This document shows, piece by piece, positions 1-9,335 of a DNA stretch of 64,000 nt; the stretch's first letter is position 1; each line of letters begins with the position of its first letter. Source of the DNA: Lamellibrachia satsuma. Taxonomy: Eukaryota > Annelida > Polychaeta > Sabellida > Siboglinidae. The stretch lies in NCBI GenBank assembly GCA_033239005.1, contig BSQZ01000074.1, positions 649,001 through 713,000 of the forward strand, written 5' to 3'. The notes below the pieces were generated by a model. It ran no database searches. It saw only the letters and a list, made by a program, of their open reading frames with translations, and had not been told where the DNA came from. Made by a program: the position numbers and the translations under genes.

Positions 1-672
1 TTTTCGCTGCCCCAGGTTATTCTACCTGTTGTCCTATTTCGTGCATCAACCGCACTTTGACGACACTCCTGGATTTGAATAGTAACCAGTGACGCGCGGC
101 ACGTCTGACATGTATAATTTAGTTTTACATGGTTGACAATCGGCTACACACATCTCCGGCTGACCTACTTACGTTGTTTACAAGTTATATCGAACATTGA
201 ACTGAATTCAGCACTCACGAGACCCAGGAAACGCACGAGACACCGTATGATGGAATAAGTGCAGCAATAGGGCCAAGTGTAAAGAAAACTGCGACATTGA
301 CATTTCTGACAGGCGACATTATTTACATGCTCGCACTGGTGTTGACTCGCATTCTGAACCTATCAATTGTGTTATCAAATTTGCCGGCTATTATGAAACA
401 CTATGTCGTGACATTTTTGCTAATGAGGAGTGGTCTAAAGATCATAAAGCGCTAGTTAGCTACTGTCCTTTATATAACATGAGTTTCATATCGACACTCA
501 TCCAAATATACTGTACATGAATGCTAATCATCACTGCTCCTTACACGTGGCTGGGTCGACACAATGGAATGCCCTCTCTGTTGCTGCAAAGATGCCAAAT
601 TGTGTAGAGAAACGTGCGTGATATCATGGGCGGATACAAATGCTGAAAACAGGTGTCCAGTTTCCAGACATG

Positions 673-686
673 CCACCAGGTGGCAG
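673..686 (+). promoter_or_regulatory. CTCF-core-like motif in repeat unit
   Basis: CCACCAGGTGGCAG fits the vertebrate/insect CTCF core (CCASYAGRKGGCRS) at every position. It is preserved in copy C (55891-55904). In copy B (about 35117) it has a C-to-G change, and in copy D it is cut by the junction. Binding is inferred only; a single 14-mer match can occur by chance. Confidence 0.3.
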
Positions 687-2458
687 CATTTGTAGTTATT
701 TTCATTGATACCGGGGACAGCGCTTTATACAATGGAAAGCATAGACATGTTGAAACATATTTCATTATGCATGAAGTAGCGATTTATTTAAACGTGGCAT
801 GACATATGTCCAATTGTTCAGTTAAGTTAATAGCATATTAATCTCATATCATACCAGAAGTCAATTGGTCATCAGATAGGATGGACACTGATTTTCTATA
901 CTGTGTTTACTAATTCAGAATTGAAAATTACATATCAGAAGTGTAACGTTTTAAGCCACCCCGCACACATGTAGCTAAAATGCATATTAAGGTTTCTTAA
1001 AGAAGTCCTTTGTTGTTTCAATGTCACAGGGCGGATTTGCCAGTTTGAGAGTTGGTATGTCAACACTCGCCAACCGAACCCGTACCATAGTCACTCTTTG
1101 GTTCGGAGATATGGTCAAACATCACATGGGCTGCATGTCGATGATCAGGAATAAATCCATCAGACGCCACCGACGATAATAACCTCGGGGATATCATGGA
1201 CGCTCTGCGCTATTGGTGCGTGCTTGTAACTATATATATGATATATGTGCGTGGTGACAAACCTGTTTGTGTTAATTATTTATTGACACGCCCAACATGT
1301 GTGATATCTACATACAGCTGTGCGAGTGCGTGAGACTGATGCAAAATGCGTGATATTCGGTAAATTTGCTGCTGTCAGAGAAGTGAACTCCGTGCAGATA
1401 GCGGTAATGACGTAATGACGTTTTAATGATGATGACGTTTTATTGATATACATAAGTTATTTAAACAAATATTTAGCTAAACTAGTATCAATTTGTTTTT
1501 GCTTGTTGTATTCCTTGTTAGAATCTGCTAATGTTTGTGTACGGGCGTACGTGCGTACGCACACATGCGCGGTAACGTGCAAGCATCCATTTATGATATA
1601 CTGTCGTAGTGACATACTACATTAACAATATGCCGTTTGGTTGATTGACAGGTGGAGTAGATAACCGACCACTCGCGTAGTTATTTCAGGAGCGCGTATT
1701 ATGTTTGCAACGCTTGTAAGCACATAGCTCGCCAAGGGCTGAACACTGGATGCCAAATGTGGTTAGTTCCCCTTTGATGTTTTCTTAGGTATCAAGGTTT
1801 TCCCCACAATGGGCAGTGTCATTTGGCTCGCATTTTTGGCAATCTCTCGATCTGTCGACGTTCGCGTTTAGACGGCACACGCGACCTACAATGACGGTGT
1901 GACATTCAGCGAACTACGACAATAGTCCTTTGTCGAACGGAGCATGCCCCAGTGGTGTCTCAGTGCCACGCATGTGATCGACAAGGGGCGTGCCTCGTCT
2001 GAGCACCATCTAGTGGACAGGTTTGCTGTTTTTCTGCATTCCCAACTTTCTGGTTGTCACAAGAAGTTATGTGCTGCCACCTAGTGTAGACTGGTGGTAT
2101 GTACCACTGTCGATGGCTCGTGGTTTCTGCGTTGGACAGTCATCATCATATTTCAGCCCATCAACCTATACATTCTGATTCACACGCCTCGCGTCCAGTT
2201 TGCCTAATCACGTCAAAAATGAGCAAGGTGGGCTCATGCGACTTCACCTTATATCCTAAAGTTTAGAAATGTGCGCCTGGCTTTACGGATGAACGCAATT
2301 CAAGAATAATCACCTGCAATGGTAGACATGTTTAGTCATAATGTATTGTTCCATTCAACAACAAATAACGGATATATCTTCATATCAATGATATCAGTGT
2401 CGAATATCAGTGTCGAAAGGCGAAATACGTGTATGATAATGGTGCATTTAGGATATCG

Positions 2459-2694
2459 CAAAGGGGGAGGCCAAAGGGGGAGGCCAAAGGGGAGGCCAAA
2501 GGGGAGGCCAAATTGGGAGGCTAAAGGGGAGGCCAAAGGAGAGGCCAAAGGGGGAAGCCAAAGGGGAAGACCAAAGGGGAGGCCAAAGGGGAGGCCAAAG
2601 GGGAGGCCAAAGGGGAGGCCAACTTGGGAGGCTAAAGGGGAGGCCAAAGGGGGAGGCCAAAGGGGGAGGTCAAAGGGGGAGGCCAAAGGGGGTC
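2459..2694 (+). repeat. G-rich minisatellite, unit AAAGGGGAGGCC
   Basis: About 18 tandem units of 12-13 bp with variants (AAATTGGGAGGCT, an extra G, GGTC). The same array sits at the same place in copy C (about 19 units, with two AAATTGG variants) and copy D (about 13 units), and is absent from copy B. A stray unit, GCCAAAGGGG, lies 75 bp downstream in the flank. Because the period is near a multiple of three, long ORFs appear on both strands (Arg-Pro-Lys-Gly or Lys-Gly-Glu-Ala repeats); I read these as artefacts. Confidence 0.95.
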
Positions 2695-2775
2695 ACACAT
2701 ATTGGTTTATCATGCTACCAAGTAGGGGCGCAACAGCTTATACACGGAACAAACATTAATTAAGCCAAAGGGGTC

Positions 2776-2873
2776 ATGATTTTTCTTATAATCAAACAAA
2801 ACGTTAACGTGGCCACCAATGCAATTTTGCACTTTGGTCTGACGTCTAGTCATGTTACCATGAGGACATTACA
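2776..2873 (+). repeat. Truncated 5' LTR remnant of Gypsy copy 1
   Basis: Matches 61403-61501 upstream of Gypsy copy 2. Its final bases (CTAGTCATGTTACCATGAGG followed by ACATTACA) resemble the end of the proposed 3' LTR at about 6790-6817. It ends directly before a TGG-starting primer-binding-like site. The upstream part of the LTR is missing. Confidence 0.45.
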
Positions 2874-2891
2874 TGGTGTCAGAACAGTGTT
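2874..2891 (+). promoter_or_regulatory. Primer-binding-site-like sequence
   Basis: TGGTGTCAGAACAGTGTT begins with TGG, the complement of a tRNA CCA end, immediately after an LTR end in ACA. The same site with one change is at 61502 in copy 2. Which tRNA it matches was not tested. Confidence 0.45.
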
Positions 2892-2937
2892 TACAGATCC
2901 ACGATTGCGATACTAAAGTCTGCTGGTTCATTGTCAC

Positions 2938-3007
2938 TGGGGGGGTGGGGGGGTGGGGGGTGTGGGGGTGTGGGGGTGTGGGGATGGGGGGTGGGGGTGG
3001 GGGGGCA
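2938..3007 (+). repeat. Poly-G/GGGTG expansion in the Gypsy leader
   Basis: About 70 bases of nearly pure G and T (runs of 5-7 G separated by single T or A). Copy 2 has only CTGGGGGGCAACATC at this point, so the expansion is specific to copy 1. The strand could form G-quadruplexes. Confidence 0.9.
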
Positions 3008-3731
3008 ACATCAATGAAAACTGGGAGACGTGGAAGAGGCAGTGGAGCCTGTTTTCGACGACGACTGAACTGACTAAGAAGAGTGAAGCCTTGCGATGCA
3101 CTACTTTCTTACACGTGGCCGGACCGTCATCTCAACTGGTGTATGATACTATGACTTTCACAGAGGAAGATGCAAACAAATCGAACCACTGATGAAAGCG
3201 TTTGAACAGTACTGCGAGCCTAGAAGAACATAATTGTTAGTCGATATCACTTCAACTAACGAAGAAAACATAAGAGAAAAACTCCTCCAATCTGATGACT
3301 TGACACTTCAGAAAGTAATCAAATTATGCCACGTGATTGAGCTGAGTGATCAGTATATAACAACCATGTCACGAGAGACCGATAGTATATTGGCTGAGGT
3401 GAAAGGAGTTCACAAAGACAAAGTCCGCCTCCGGAGATTGCCTGCAACTAGGAAGAGACGAAGAGACTCTGGTAAGCCAACTCAGTTGACCAACACTGTG
3501 ACGTCATTGTCTCGAAGGATAACCTGTGAATACTCCCATGTTGTGGGTATACAGAATTCTCCAGAACGTGACCGTGGATGTCATGCATGCAAGCTGAATG
3601 GACATTTCACCAAGTCACCGAAGTGGATGCAGAGAAGAGTTGCCAAGATTGATGAACAAGACGATTATGAAGACGCCGGACGACGTTGGGACTGTTACAC
3701 AGGTGGACATATGCCTGGGTGGACAGTGTAA
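3008..3731 (+). pseudogene. Gypsy gag pseudogene, copy 1
   Basis: Encodes a retrotransposon Gag, the structural protein that packages element RNA. The N-terminal part (3008-3192, with ENWETWKRQWSLF and TTFLHVAGPSSQLVYDT) is in a different frame from the rest. The C-terminal frame 3234-3731 has the REKLLQSDDLTLQKVI signature and one zinc knuckle at 3579-3626. In that knuckle the last metal ligand of the C-X2-C-X4-H-X4-C pattern is Trp instead of Cys, whereas copy 2 keeps Cys. About 120 bases present in copy 2 (61815-61935) are deleted here. A stop or frameshift separates it from protease. Clearly dead as a gene; the family call is firm. Confidence 0.8.
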
Positions 3732-4097
3732 CGAAAAGCGCTTAATGGACATAGACGCAGAGTGTGACATTCAACCTAGACACAAGAGGTCAGGTAAATG
3801 TTTTGCCAATGTTGTATTTGCTGCAGCCCGAATGTGTATTATAAACTTGAATGCACAAACCTGAAACCGAAATCTTATTAAGGGCATAAAGTGCCTATGG
3901 TAGGCCAAGTGACACTACCAGTGAGTGTAGGAAAGTGTAGACATGAAGTCACATTTGTTATAGTGAAGCAGGTAGACCGAATTATTGGTAAAGATGCATG
4001 TGCACAGCTAGGCATAGTGTCTAAAACGGGTTGTACGAATGTTAATATGTTGTCTAGTAGGGGGATCCCAAGCCAGACACTGGTCAAAAGTCTGTGA
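3732..4097 (+). pseudogene. Gypsy aspartic protease remnant, copy 1
   Basis: Follows gag in the usual Pol order. The expected active-site region reads DIDAECDI where these proteases have D-T/S-G-A, so the catalytic glycine is lost. Downstream, VGQVTLPVSVG and the IIGKDACAQLGIV stretch correspond to the protease flap and C-terminal strands. A stop codon separates these two parts. Copy 2 carries the same region with different damage, so both proteases look inactive. Confidence 0.65.
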
Positions 4098-4183
4098 ATC
4101 CAGACAAAAATCCGTTCCTTTAGTCGGACAGTGTTCAGAGTTTAACCAAGAAGCGTGGACACATCCTAAACAAACATAAGTCG

Positions 4184-4681
4184 TTGTTCAAGGGTCTAGG
4201 GAAACTCCGAGATAGAGAGTACCATATTCGCACAGACCCATCTGTCAAACCTAGACAGAACCCCGTAAGGTTTATACCACACAGATTTAGTGAAGACGTC
4301 AGAACGAATGGTAAAACTTGGTGTGATAGTGCCGGTTACAGAGCCCCTGATTCAGTGGGTTCAATGACTAGATATGAGGTCTGGCAGTGTACAGTGGAAG
4401 AGGAATTTGGCGATGCTGAGGACGTAGGAATCAATGTTGATGATTTATGCGCCAGGGTTGAATGTGACGAGGACGAAGACAGGCGCCTTGAAAATCGGTT
4501 TGACCGCACAGAGAATTGCGGGATAAAGCTGAGCCGACCGAAGGGTATGTTTGGCGTAGACATCGTTGGTTATGTTGTTTATGTGTTGAGCAGGGCTGGT
4601 TTGAAACCAAGTCCTGACCGTATCCAGGAAATATGGATTATGCCAACTTCTCAGAGGAAGGGAGAGTTATGGTGTGTATGA
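4184..4681 (+). pseudogene. Gypsy reverse transcriptase fragment, copy 1
   Basis: The first third (FKGLGKLRDREYHIRTDPSV) is the linker and start of reverse transcriptase. After a junction near 4373 the frame continues at EEEFGDAEDVGINVDDLC, the end of the palm with the catalytic xVDD box, followed by the thumb/connection part (GIKLSRPKGMFG, LSRAGLKPSPDRIQ). The whole middle, including the first catalytic Asp of motif A, has been deleted, so it cannot polymerise. In copy 2 the sequence runs on from the same junction into the normal N-terminal RT motif, which confirms the deletion. Confidence 0.75.
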
Positions 4682-4834
4682 CTTGAATGGAGTCTGGAAA
4701 CCAGGAAAGGAGATTCATTCCGGATGCGTTGAGCCGAACAGTCACTGAGAATGCACCTGGACAGAGCAAGTGGTTGAAATCAACATGGTTATGAGCCAGT
4801 TGCCAATGGTGCAGGGCAAGTTAGCCGAGTTCCA

Positions 4835-5640
4835 ACTACTGCAGTACGTGATCCGGTATTTCAAATACTGACTATTGTAGCCACTCAGGGTTGGCCGACA
4901 AAAATGTGCGATGTACCATACTTGTTGCGTCCATACTTTGATTTCAGGGACGAGATCTTGTTTTGTGACGGAGTCATGTTTCGGGACAATCAAATAATAG
5001 TTCCAAAGACCCCCCCAGAATGAAATGCTTGGTGGTATTCTTGGATCCGACCAAGCATTTCATTTTGGGACTCTTTGGAACTATTATTTGATTGCCCCGA
5101 AACATGTTTCCGTAACAAAAAACGAACTCAAGACAACGTGCCGAATGTGAGAGGGCTTGTTTTGGCCTGGAATGAATGGCCCGGTTAAAGAAATCGTTTG
5201 GAGATTCACGATTTGTCAGGAATGTTACCCGACACAGCCTGCCGAACCATTGATGTCACATCACATACCTGACCGTCCGCGGGCCAAAATTGGCACGGAT
5301 CTGTACAACCTCGATGGCGATGTGTACGTAATCATGGTTGAGTAATACTCGAAATTCCCCGATGTAGAAGTATTGCCTGATGAGTCAGCATACTCGGTGA
5401 TTGAGAAAATGAAATGGGTGTTTACCAGACAGGGCATCCCTAGCACTGTTGTCTCAGACAAAACCAGACAGTGCGATTGTCAACAGTTTCGGAGTTTCGC
5501 TGAGAAATGGGAATTCCAACATGCCACGATAAGACCAAGATTCTCACAAACTAGCAAGTGGAAAATTGCGTGAAAACCGTGAAAGGTTTGTTGAAAAGGC
5601 GAAACGAAATTCACAACATGCACTCCTAAAGTAGCGGAAT
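4835..5640 (+). pseudogene. Gypsy integrase pseudogene, copy 1, with internal inverted duplication
   Basis: The pre-integrase part reads GWPTKMCDVP, LRPYFDFRDEILF and DGVMFRDNQIIVP (about 4880-5009). It is interrupted by an inverted duplication (4961-5033 against 5050-5120). The core resumes at 5157 with VFWPGMNGPVKE, a CQEC metal-binding pair, KIGTDLY (first catalytic Asp) and VSDKTRQ (second Asp). The catalytic Glu region (VENCVKTVK) is present only in another frame, after a one-base shift near 5550. Two stops break the core. Integrase would insert element DNA into the genome; this copy cannot. Confidence 0.75.
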
Positions 5641-6650
5641 ACGCCGCTATATAACACTAACAATTATGCCCCACCCAAACAGCAGACTGCTGAAAAGAAC
5701 ACTTCCACAAAAGCAAGTATGTGTTCAATGAATATACATGCATGAGTGGTTGTCGATTACGAGTATGTCTCGATACGACAGATTTCAATGGTACCACCTA
5801 CGAGAGAACCGTTGATTGCGAGGCAGGATAAATAAAAATGGAATCAAAACAGGAAAGCTGTACACCAAGATCTACCCGGAGTAGTCAGGGCCAGGCAATT
5901 AGGTTCCGATCTCCAAAAGGGGTTTGGAGTATGGCCTAGATAAAGGACAAACTAAACATACCCAGTATTTATACTGTATTAACTCCACTTGGGAAAGAGT
6001 ACAGCATAAATCGTAGACATCTGTTTCCAAATAGTGAGGCCCCACCTCAATCTGATTGTCCTAATGATTTGGGAGATCTGAACGTACAGCTAGCACAGAC
6101 TGAGAGTATTGGAGCGAATGCTCAAAATATACATCCTAGTTCGCACATGGGTATGTAAACAAAGAGCCAAACACATGCAAACGTGTGTGGTCCAGCAGTA
6201 ACACACAATAGGCCAGTATATGCTATATGTCCTAAACCAACTATGGCAATTAAGAGTGGCAGAGAAATACATCCACCATAACGGTAGGATTTAAAGAAGA
6301 CTTTGTAAAGACAATGTTGGCTAATTCCACACATACGTGTGGAATTGTGGAACTCAGAAAGATAGTTATGTATGTTTTTTGTTTAACTAAGGCACTACGA
6401 TAATGCATGCTTTTGCTTCCAGACTATAGCAATTCTTGTGTTTAACGTTAAATGACCAAGAGTAACGTGGTAACTGCATTAGTGTAACTGTGCACAATGT
6501 GAAATGTTGCCTATGTTTTAGTACTGAGTATGAAGCTTGTGTAAATTCCCGGGATGTGTGAACGTGAATGCTCTAATTGTAGAACTAGTTCATAGGTAAT
6601 ATTTACATTATGTCATATTTGGTTTTGCTTAAGAGACAACTGGTTTTGTT
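5641..6650 (+). other. Gypsy pol tail and 3' untranslated region
   Basis: At 5736-5790 lies a displaced RT motif fragment (LRVCLD..DFN) that in copy 2 sits in its normal place (63069-63125). Around 5985-6095 a decayed frame reads KEYSINRRHL and then SDCPNDLGDL, typical of the end of Gypsy pol after integrase. No envelope-like frame could be recognised. From 6360 to 6650 I see only AT-rich non-coding sequence. Confidence 0.55.
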
Positions 6651-6817
6651 AAAAAGGGAGATATATATTGATATGGTGCTGCCATCTAGTGAATGGACAA
6701 CCATGTAACTACTGCTAATGTAGCCCTGGTGTTCAACCCATAAGGCTCCTGTGACATTGACAAATGGCGCGTCTAGTTGTGCGTATATGCTAGTCAAGTA
6801 ATTATGAGAACATTACG
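6651..6817 (+). repeat. Polypurine tract and 3' LTR of Gypsy copy 1
   Basis: AAAAAGGGAGA (6651-6661) is a polypurine tract. It is followed by a segment beginning TGATATGGTGCTGCCATCTA, which is shared with 60513-60610 upstream of Gypsy copy 2. It ends near GAGAACATTAC (6806-6816), matching the LTR end before both primer sites. It is short (about 150 bp), so probably deleted inside. Confidence 0.55.
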
Positions 6818-7164
6818 TTCACAAAAACTGGCTTCCTGCCTAGAAGAGCACCATATGTACACCAGAGCTCTACAATGGATCGCTATGTCTTACATATAGG
6901 AGTGTGTCGACTACGGAAAACAATTTTTTCTGAGAAATCTATATGGAATTGTCTAAGATACGCAGTCTCCATCACATGTTCACATTAAGTCAGCTAGGTG
7001 ACAGAACCTCACTGTGGTACCAGCATCATTAACAAACTTCCGAACACAGGTTCCATTAATGTATTCCCACTTCATAACACATTAGCGTCTGTGGTATTTA
7101 ACTATGAGAAACATCACTCAAAATGCAATTAATTGCCAAGACTGATAGCTTGACACCAAAGCAA
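6818..7164. other. Unassigned spacer
   Basis: No gene, repeat or motif recognised. The stretch separates Gypsy copy 1 from the satellite complex. Confidence 0.6.
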
Positions 7165-8092
7165 AGTGCTCCGCGAGCGCTGTCTTGCGTACGGCGTGCT
7201 CGGCGAATGCTGCTTTGATTACGGCGTACTCGGCGAGTGCTGTCTTGCGTACGGCGTACTCAACGAGAGCTGTCTTACGTAAGGCGTGCTAGGCGAGTAC
7301 TATTTTGTGTACGGCGAGCTTGGCGAGTTCTGTTTTGCGTTAGACGTGCTGGGCGAGTGCTGTCATGCGTACGGCGTGCTCGGCGAGTTCTGCTTGCGTA
7401 CGGCGTGCTCGGCGAGTGCTGTCTTGCGCATGGCCTGCTCGGCGAGTGCTGTCTTGCGCATGGCGTGCTCGGCGAGGGCTGTCTTGCGAACGGCTTGCTC
7501 GGCGAGAGCTGTCTTGCGTAAGGCGTGCTCGGCGAGTGCTGTCTTGATTACGGATGTACTCGGCGAGTGCTGTCTTACGCACGGCGTACTCGGCGAGAGC
7601 TGTCTTGCGTAAGGAGTGCTCGTCGTGTTTTGTCTTGTGTATGGCACATTTGGCGAGTACTGTCTTTCATACGGCGTGCTCGTCGATTGCTGCTTGCGTA
7701 CGGCGTGCCCGGCGAGTGCTGACTTGCGTACGGTGTGTTCGGCGAGTGTTGCCATGCGTACGACGTATTCGGCGAATGGTGTCTTGATTACGGCGTACTC
7801 GGCGAGTGCTGTCTTGCGTACCGCGTTCTCAGCGAGTGCTGACTTGCGTACGGCGTTCTCGTCGAGTGCTGTCTTGCGTACGGCGCGTTCGGCGAGTGCT
7901 GCTTGCGTACGGCGTTCTCGTCGAATGCTGTCTTGCGTACGGCGTGCTCTGCGAGTACTGTCTTGAGTACGGCGTCCTCGGCCATTGCTGTCTTGCGTAA
8001 GGCTTTTTCGGCGAGTGCTGTTTTGAGTAAGGCGTGCTCTGCGAGTGCTGTCTTGCGTACGGAATGCTCGGTGAGTGCTGTCTTGCGTACGA
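7165..8092 (+). repeat. 30-bp minisatellite
   Basis: About 31 tandem units close to TACGGCGTGCTCGGCGAGTG + CTGTCTTGCG, with one-base indels in a few units. GC-rich and CpG-rich against an AT-rich background. As 30 is a multiple of three, both strands give ORFs with a ten-residue repeat (e.g. RRARRVLSCV). All these ORFs are limited to the array and none has flanking coding sequence. Confidence 0.95.
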
Positions 8093-9141
8093 GTACACAG
8101 CTACAGTACATAGTCACTGTAAACACAGTACATAGCTAGAATACATAGTCACTGTACCCACAGTACACAGCTAGATTACATAGTCACTTTACCCACAGTG
8201 CACATATAGAATATAAATTCACTGTACCCATAATACACTGCTAGAATACATAGTTACTCTACCCACAGTACTCAGCTACAGTACATAGTCACTGTACACA
8301 CAGTACACAGCTAGAATACATAGACACTGTACCCACAGTGCACAGCTAGAATACATAGTCACTATATTCACTGTATGCACAGTACACAGCTACAGTACAT
8401 AGCCACTGTATCTACAGTACATTGATAGAATATATATTCACTGCACCAAAAATACACAGCTAGAATTCATAGTCACTATACCCACATTACATAGAACTCA
8501 GCTACAATTCGTAGTCACTGTATCCACAGTACAGAGCTAGAATACACAGTCACTGTACCCACAGTACACAGCTAGAATATATAGTCACTATACCCAGAGT
8601 ACACAACTAGAATACATAGTCACTGTACCTACAGCATGCAGCTAGAATACATATTTACTGTACACAAAGTACACAACTAGAAAACATAGTCATTGTACCC
8701 ACAATACACAGCAAGAATGCATAGTCACTGTACCCACAATATACAGCTACAATTCATAGACACTGTACCCACAGTACAAAACTGAAATACATAGTCACTC
8801 AACCCACAGTACACAGCTAGAATGTATATTCACTGTACACACAGTACACAGTTAAATAGAATACTTAGTCACTGTACGAAGAGTACACAGCTAGAGTACA
8901 TAGACCTGTACCCATAGTACACGGCTAGAATACATAGTCACTGTTCCCACAGTAGTCAGCTAGATTACATAATCACAATAACCACAGTTCACAGCTAGAA
9001 TAGATAATCAATGTAACCACAGTACACAGCTAAAGTACATAGTCACTGTACCCACAGTACTCTGCTACAGTACATAGTCACTGTACCCACATTACACTGC
9101 TAGAATACTTAGTCACTGTATCCAGAGTACACAGCTATAAT
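8093..9141 (-). repeat. 35-bp satellite, reverse orientation block
   Basis: About 30 units of approximately ACAGCTAGAATACATAGTCA + CTGTACCCACAGTAC, the reverse complement of the large block at 9336-18165. Divergence between units is roughly 10-20%. Confidence 0.95.
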
Positions 9142-9224
9142 ACTTCAAACAACTTCTGGCGAACAAACTGTATGCTGAGATGGTTTTCTTTTTGTTAGTT
9201 TGTTCGCCAGAAGTTGTTTGAAGT
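9142..9224. repeat. Perfect 28-bp inverted repeat at satellite polarity switch
   Basis: Arms 9142-9169 and 9197-9224 are exact reverse complements, with a 27-base loop. To its left the 35-bp satellite runs on the minus strand, to its right on the plus strand. Confidence 0.95.
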
Positions 9225-9335
9225 TGTGCGAAGTTGTCTGAAGTTGTGCGAAGTTGCGCGAAGTAGTGCGACGTTGTGTGAAGTTGTGTAATGTTGTGCA
9301 ACGTTGTGTGAAGTTGTGCGAAATTGTGTGATTTT
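9212..9335 (+). repeat. 10-bp minisatellite (GAAGTTGTGC)n
   Basis: About 12 units, variants GAAGTTGTCT, GACGTTGTGT, TAATGTTGTG. The array grows out of the right arm of the inverted repeat (which ends TTGTTTGAAGT), so it probably arose by slippage there. Confidence 0.9.

Larger units (their letters stand above)
1..2775 (+). repeat. Dispersed repeat unit, copy A (about 2.7 kb)
   Basis: This segment recurs almost base for base at 55224-57990 (copy C). The offset stays constant at 55218 for the first 1.8 kb, with roughly 1% mismatches. Diverged copies lie at about 34504-36397 (B) and 58083-60300 (D). The left edge may be cut by the window: in copies B and C the unit follows a (TA)n tract and repeat E. 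It holds no convincing gene; the short ORFs at 541-765 and 1443-1625 recur only because the repeat recurs. Near the right end is a G-rich minisatellite. The class is unknown: I see no terminal repeats and no coding capacity, so it could be a non-autonomous element or part of a segmental duplication. Confidence 0.85.
2776..6817 (+). mobile_element. Ty3/Gypsy LTR retrotransposon, copy 1, degenerate and rearranged
   Basis: Order seen: LTR remnant, primer-binding-like site, gag with zinc knuckle, protease remnant, C-terminal reverse transcriptase, pre-integrase and integrase, pol tail, polypurine tract, 3' LTR. All reading frames are broken. Copy 2 at 60505-63200 is clearly related. Copy 1 has lost the front of reverse transcriptase and all recognisable RNase H, and a 55-base RT piece is displaced to 5736-5790, after integrase. 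It joins repeat unit A at about 2775 with the short shared word ATGA. It belongs to the metazoan Gypsy group by gag and integrase similarity; the clade is not resolved. Confidence 0.85.

Noticed and set aside
541..765. 74-codon minus-strand ORF conserved in copy C
   Set aside because: Copy C is nearly identical DNA, so conservation says nothing about coding; the diverged copy B does not keep the frame.
2319..2759. 146-codon ORF with Lys-Gly-Arg-Pro repeats (similar ones in copies C and D)
   Set aside because: Follows the minisatellite; frames differ between copies, and flanking parts are not conserved as protein.
6090..6334. Minus-strand ORFs in the Gypsy 3' region, possible antisense gene
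   Set aside because: Overlap the decayed pol tail on the other strand and have no recognisable domain.
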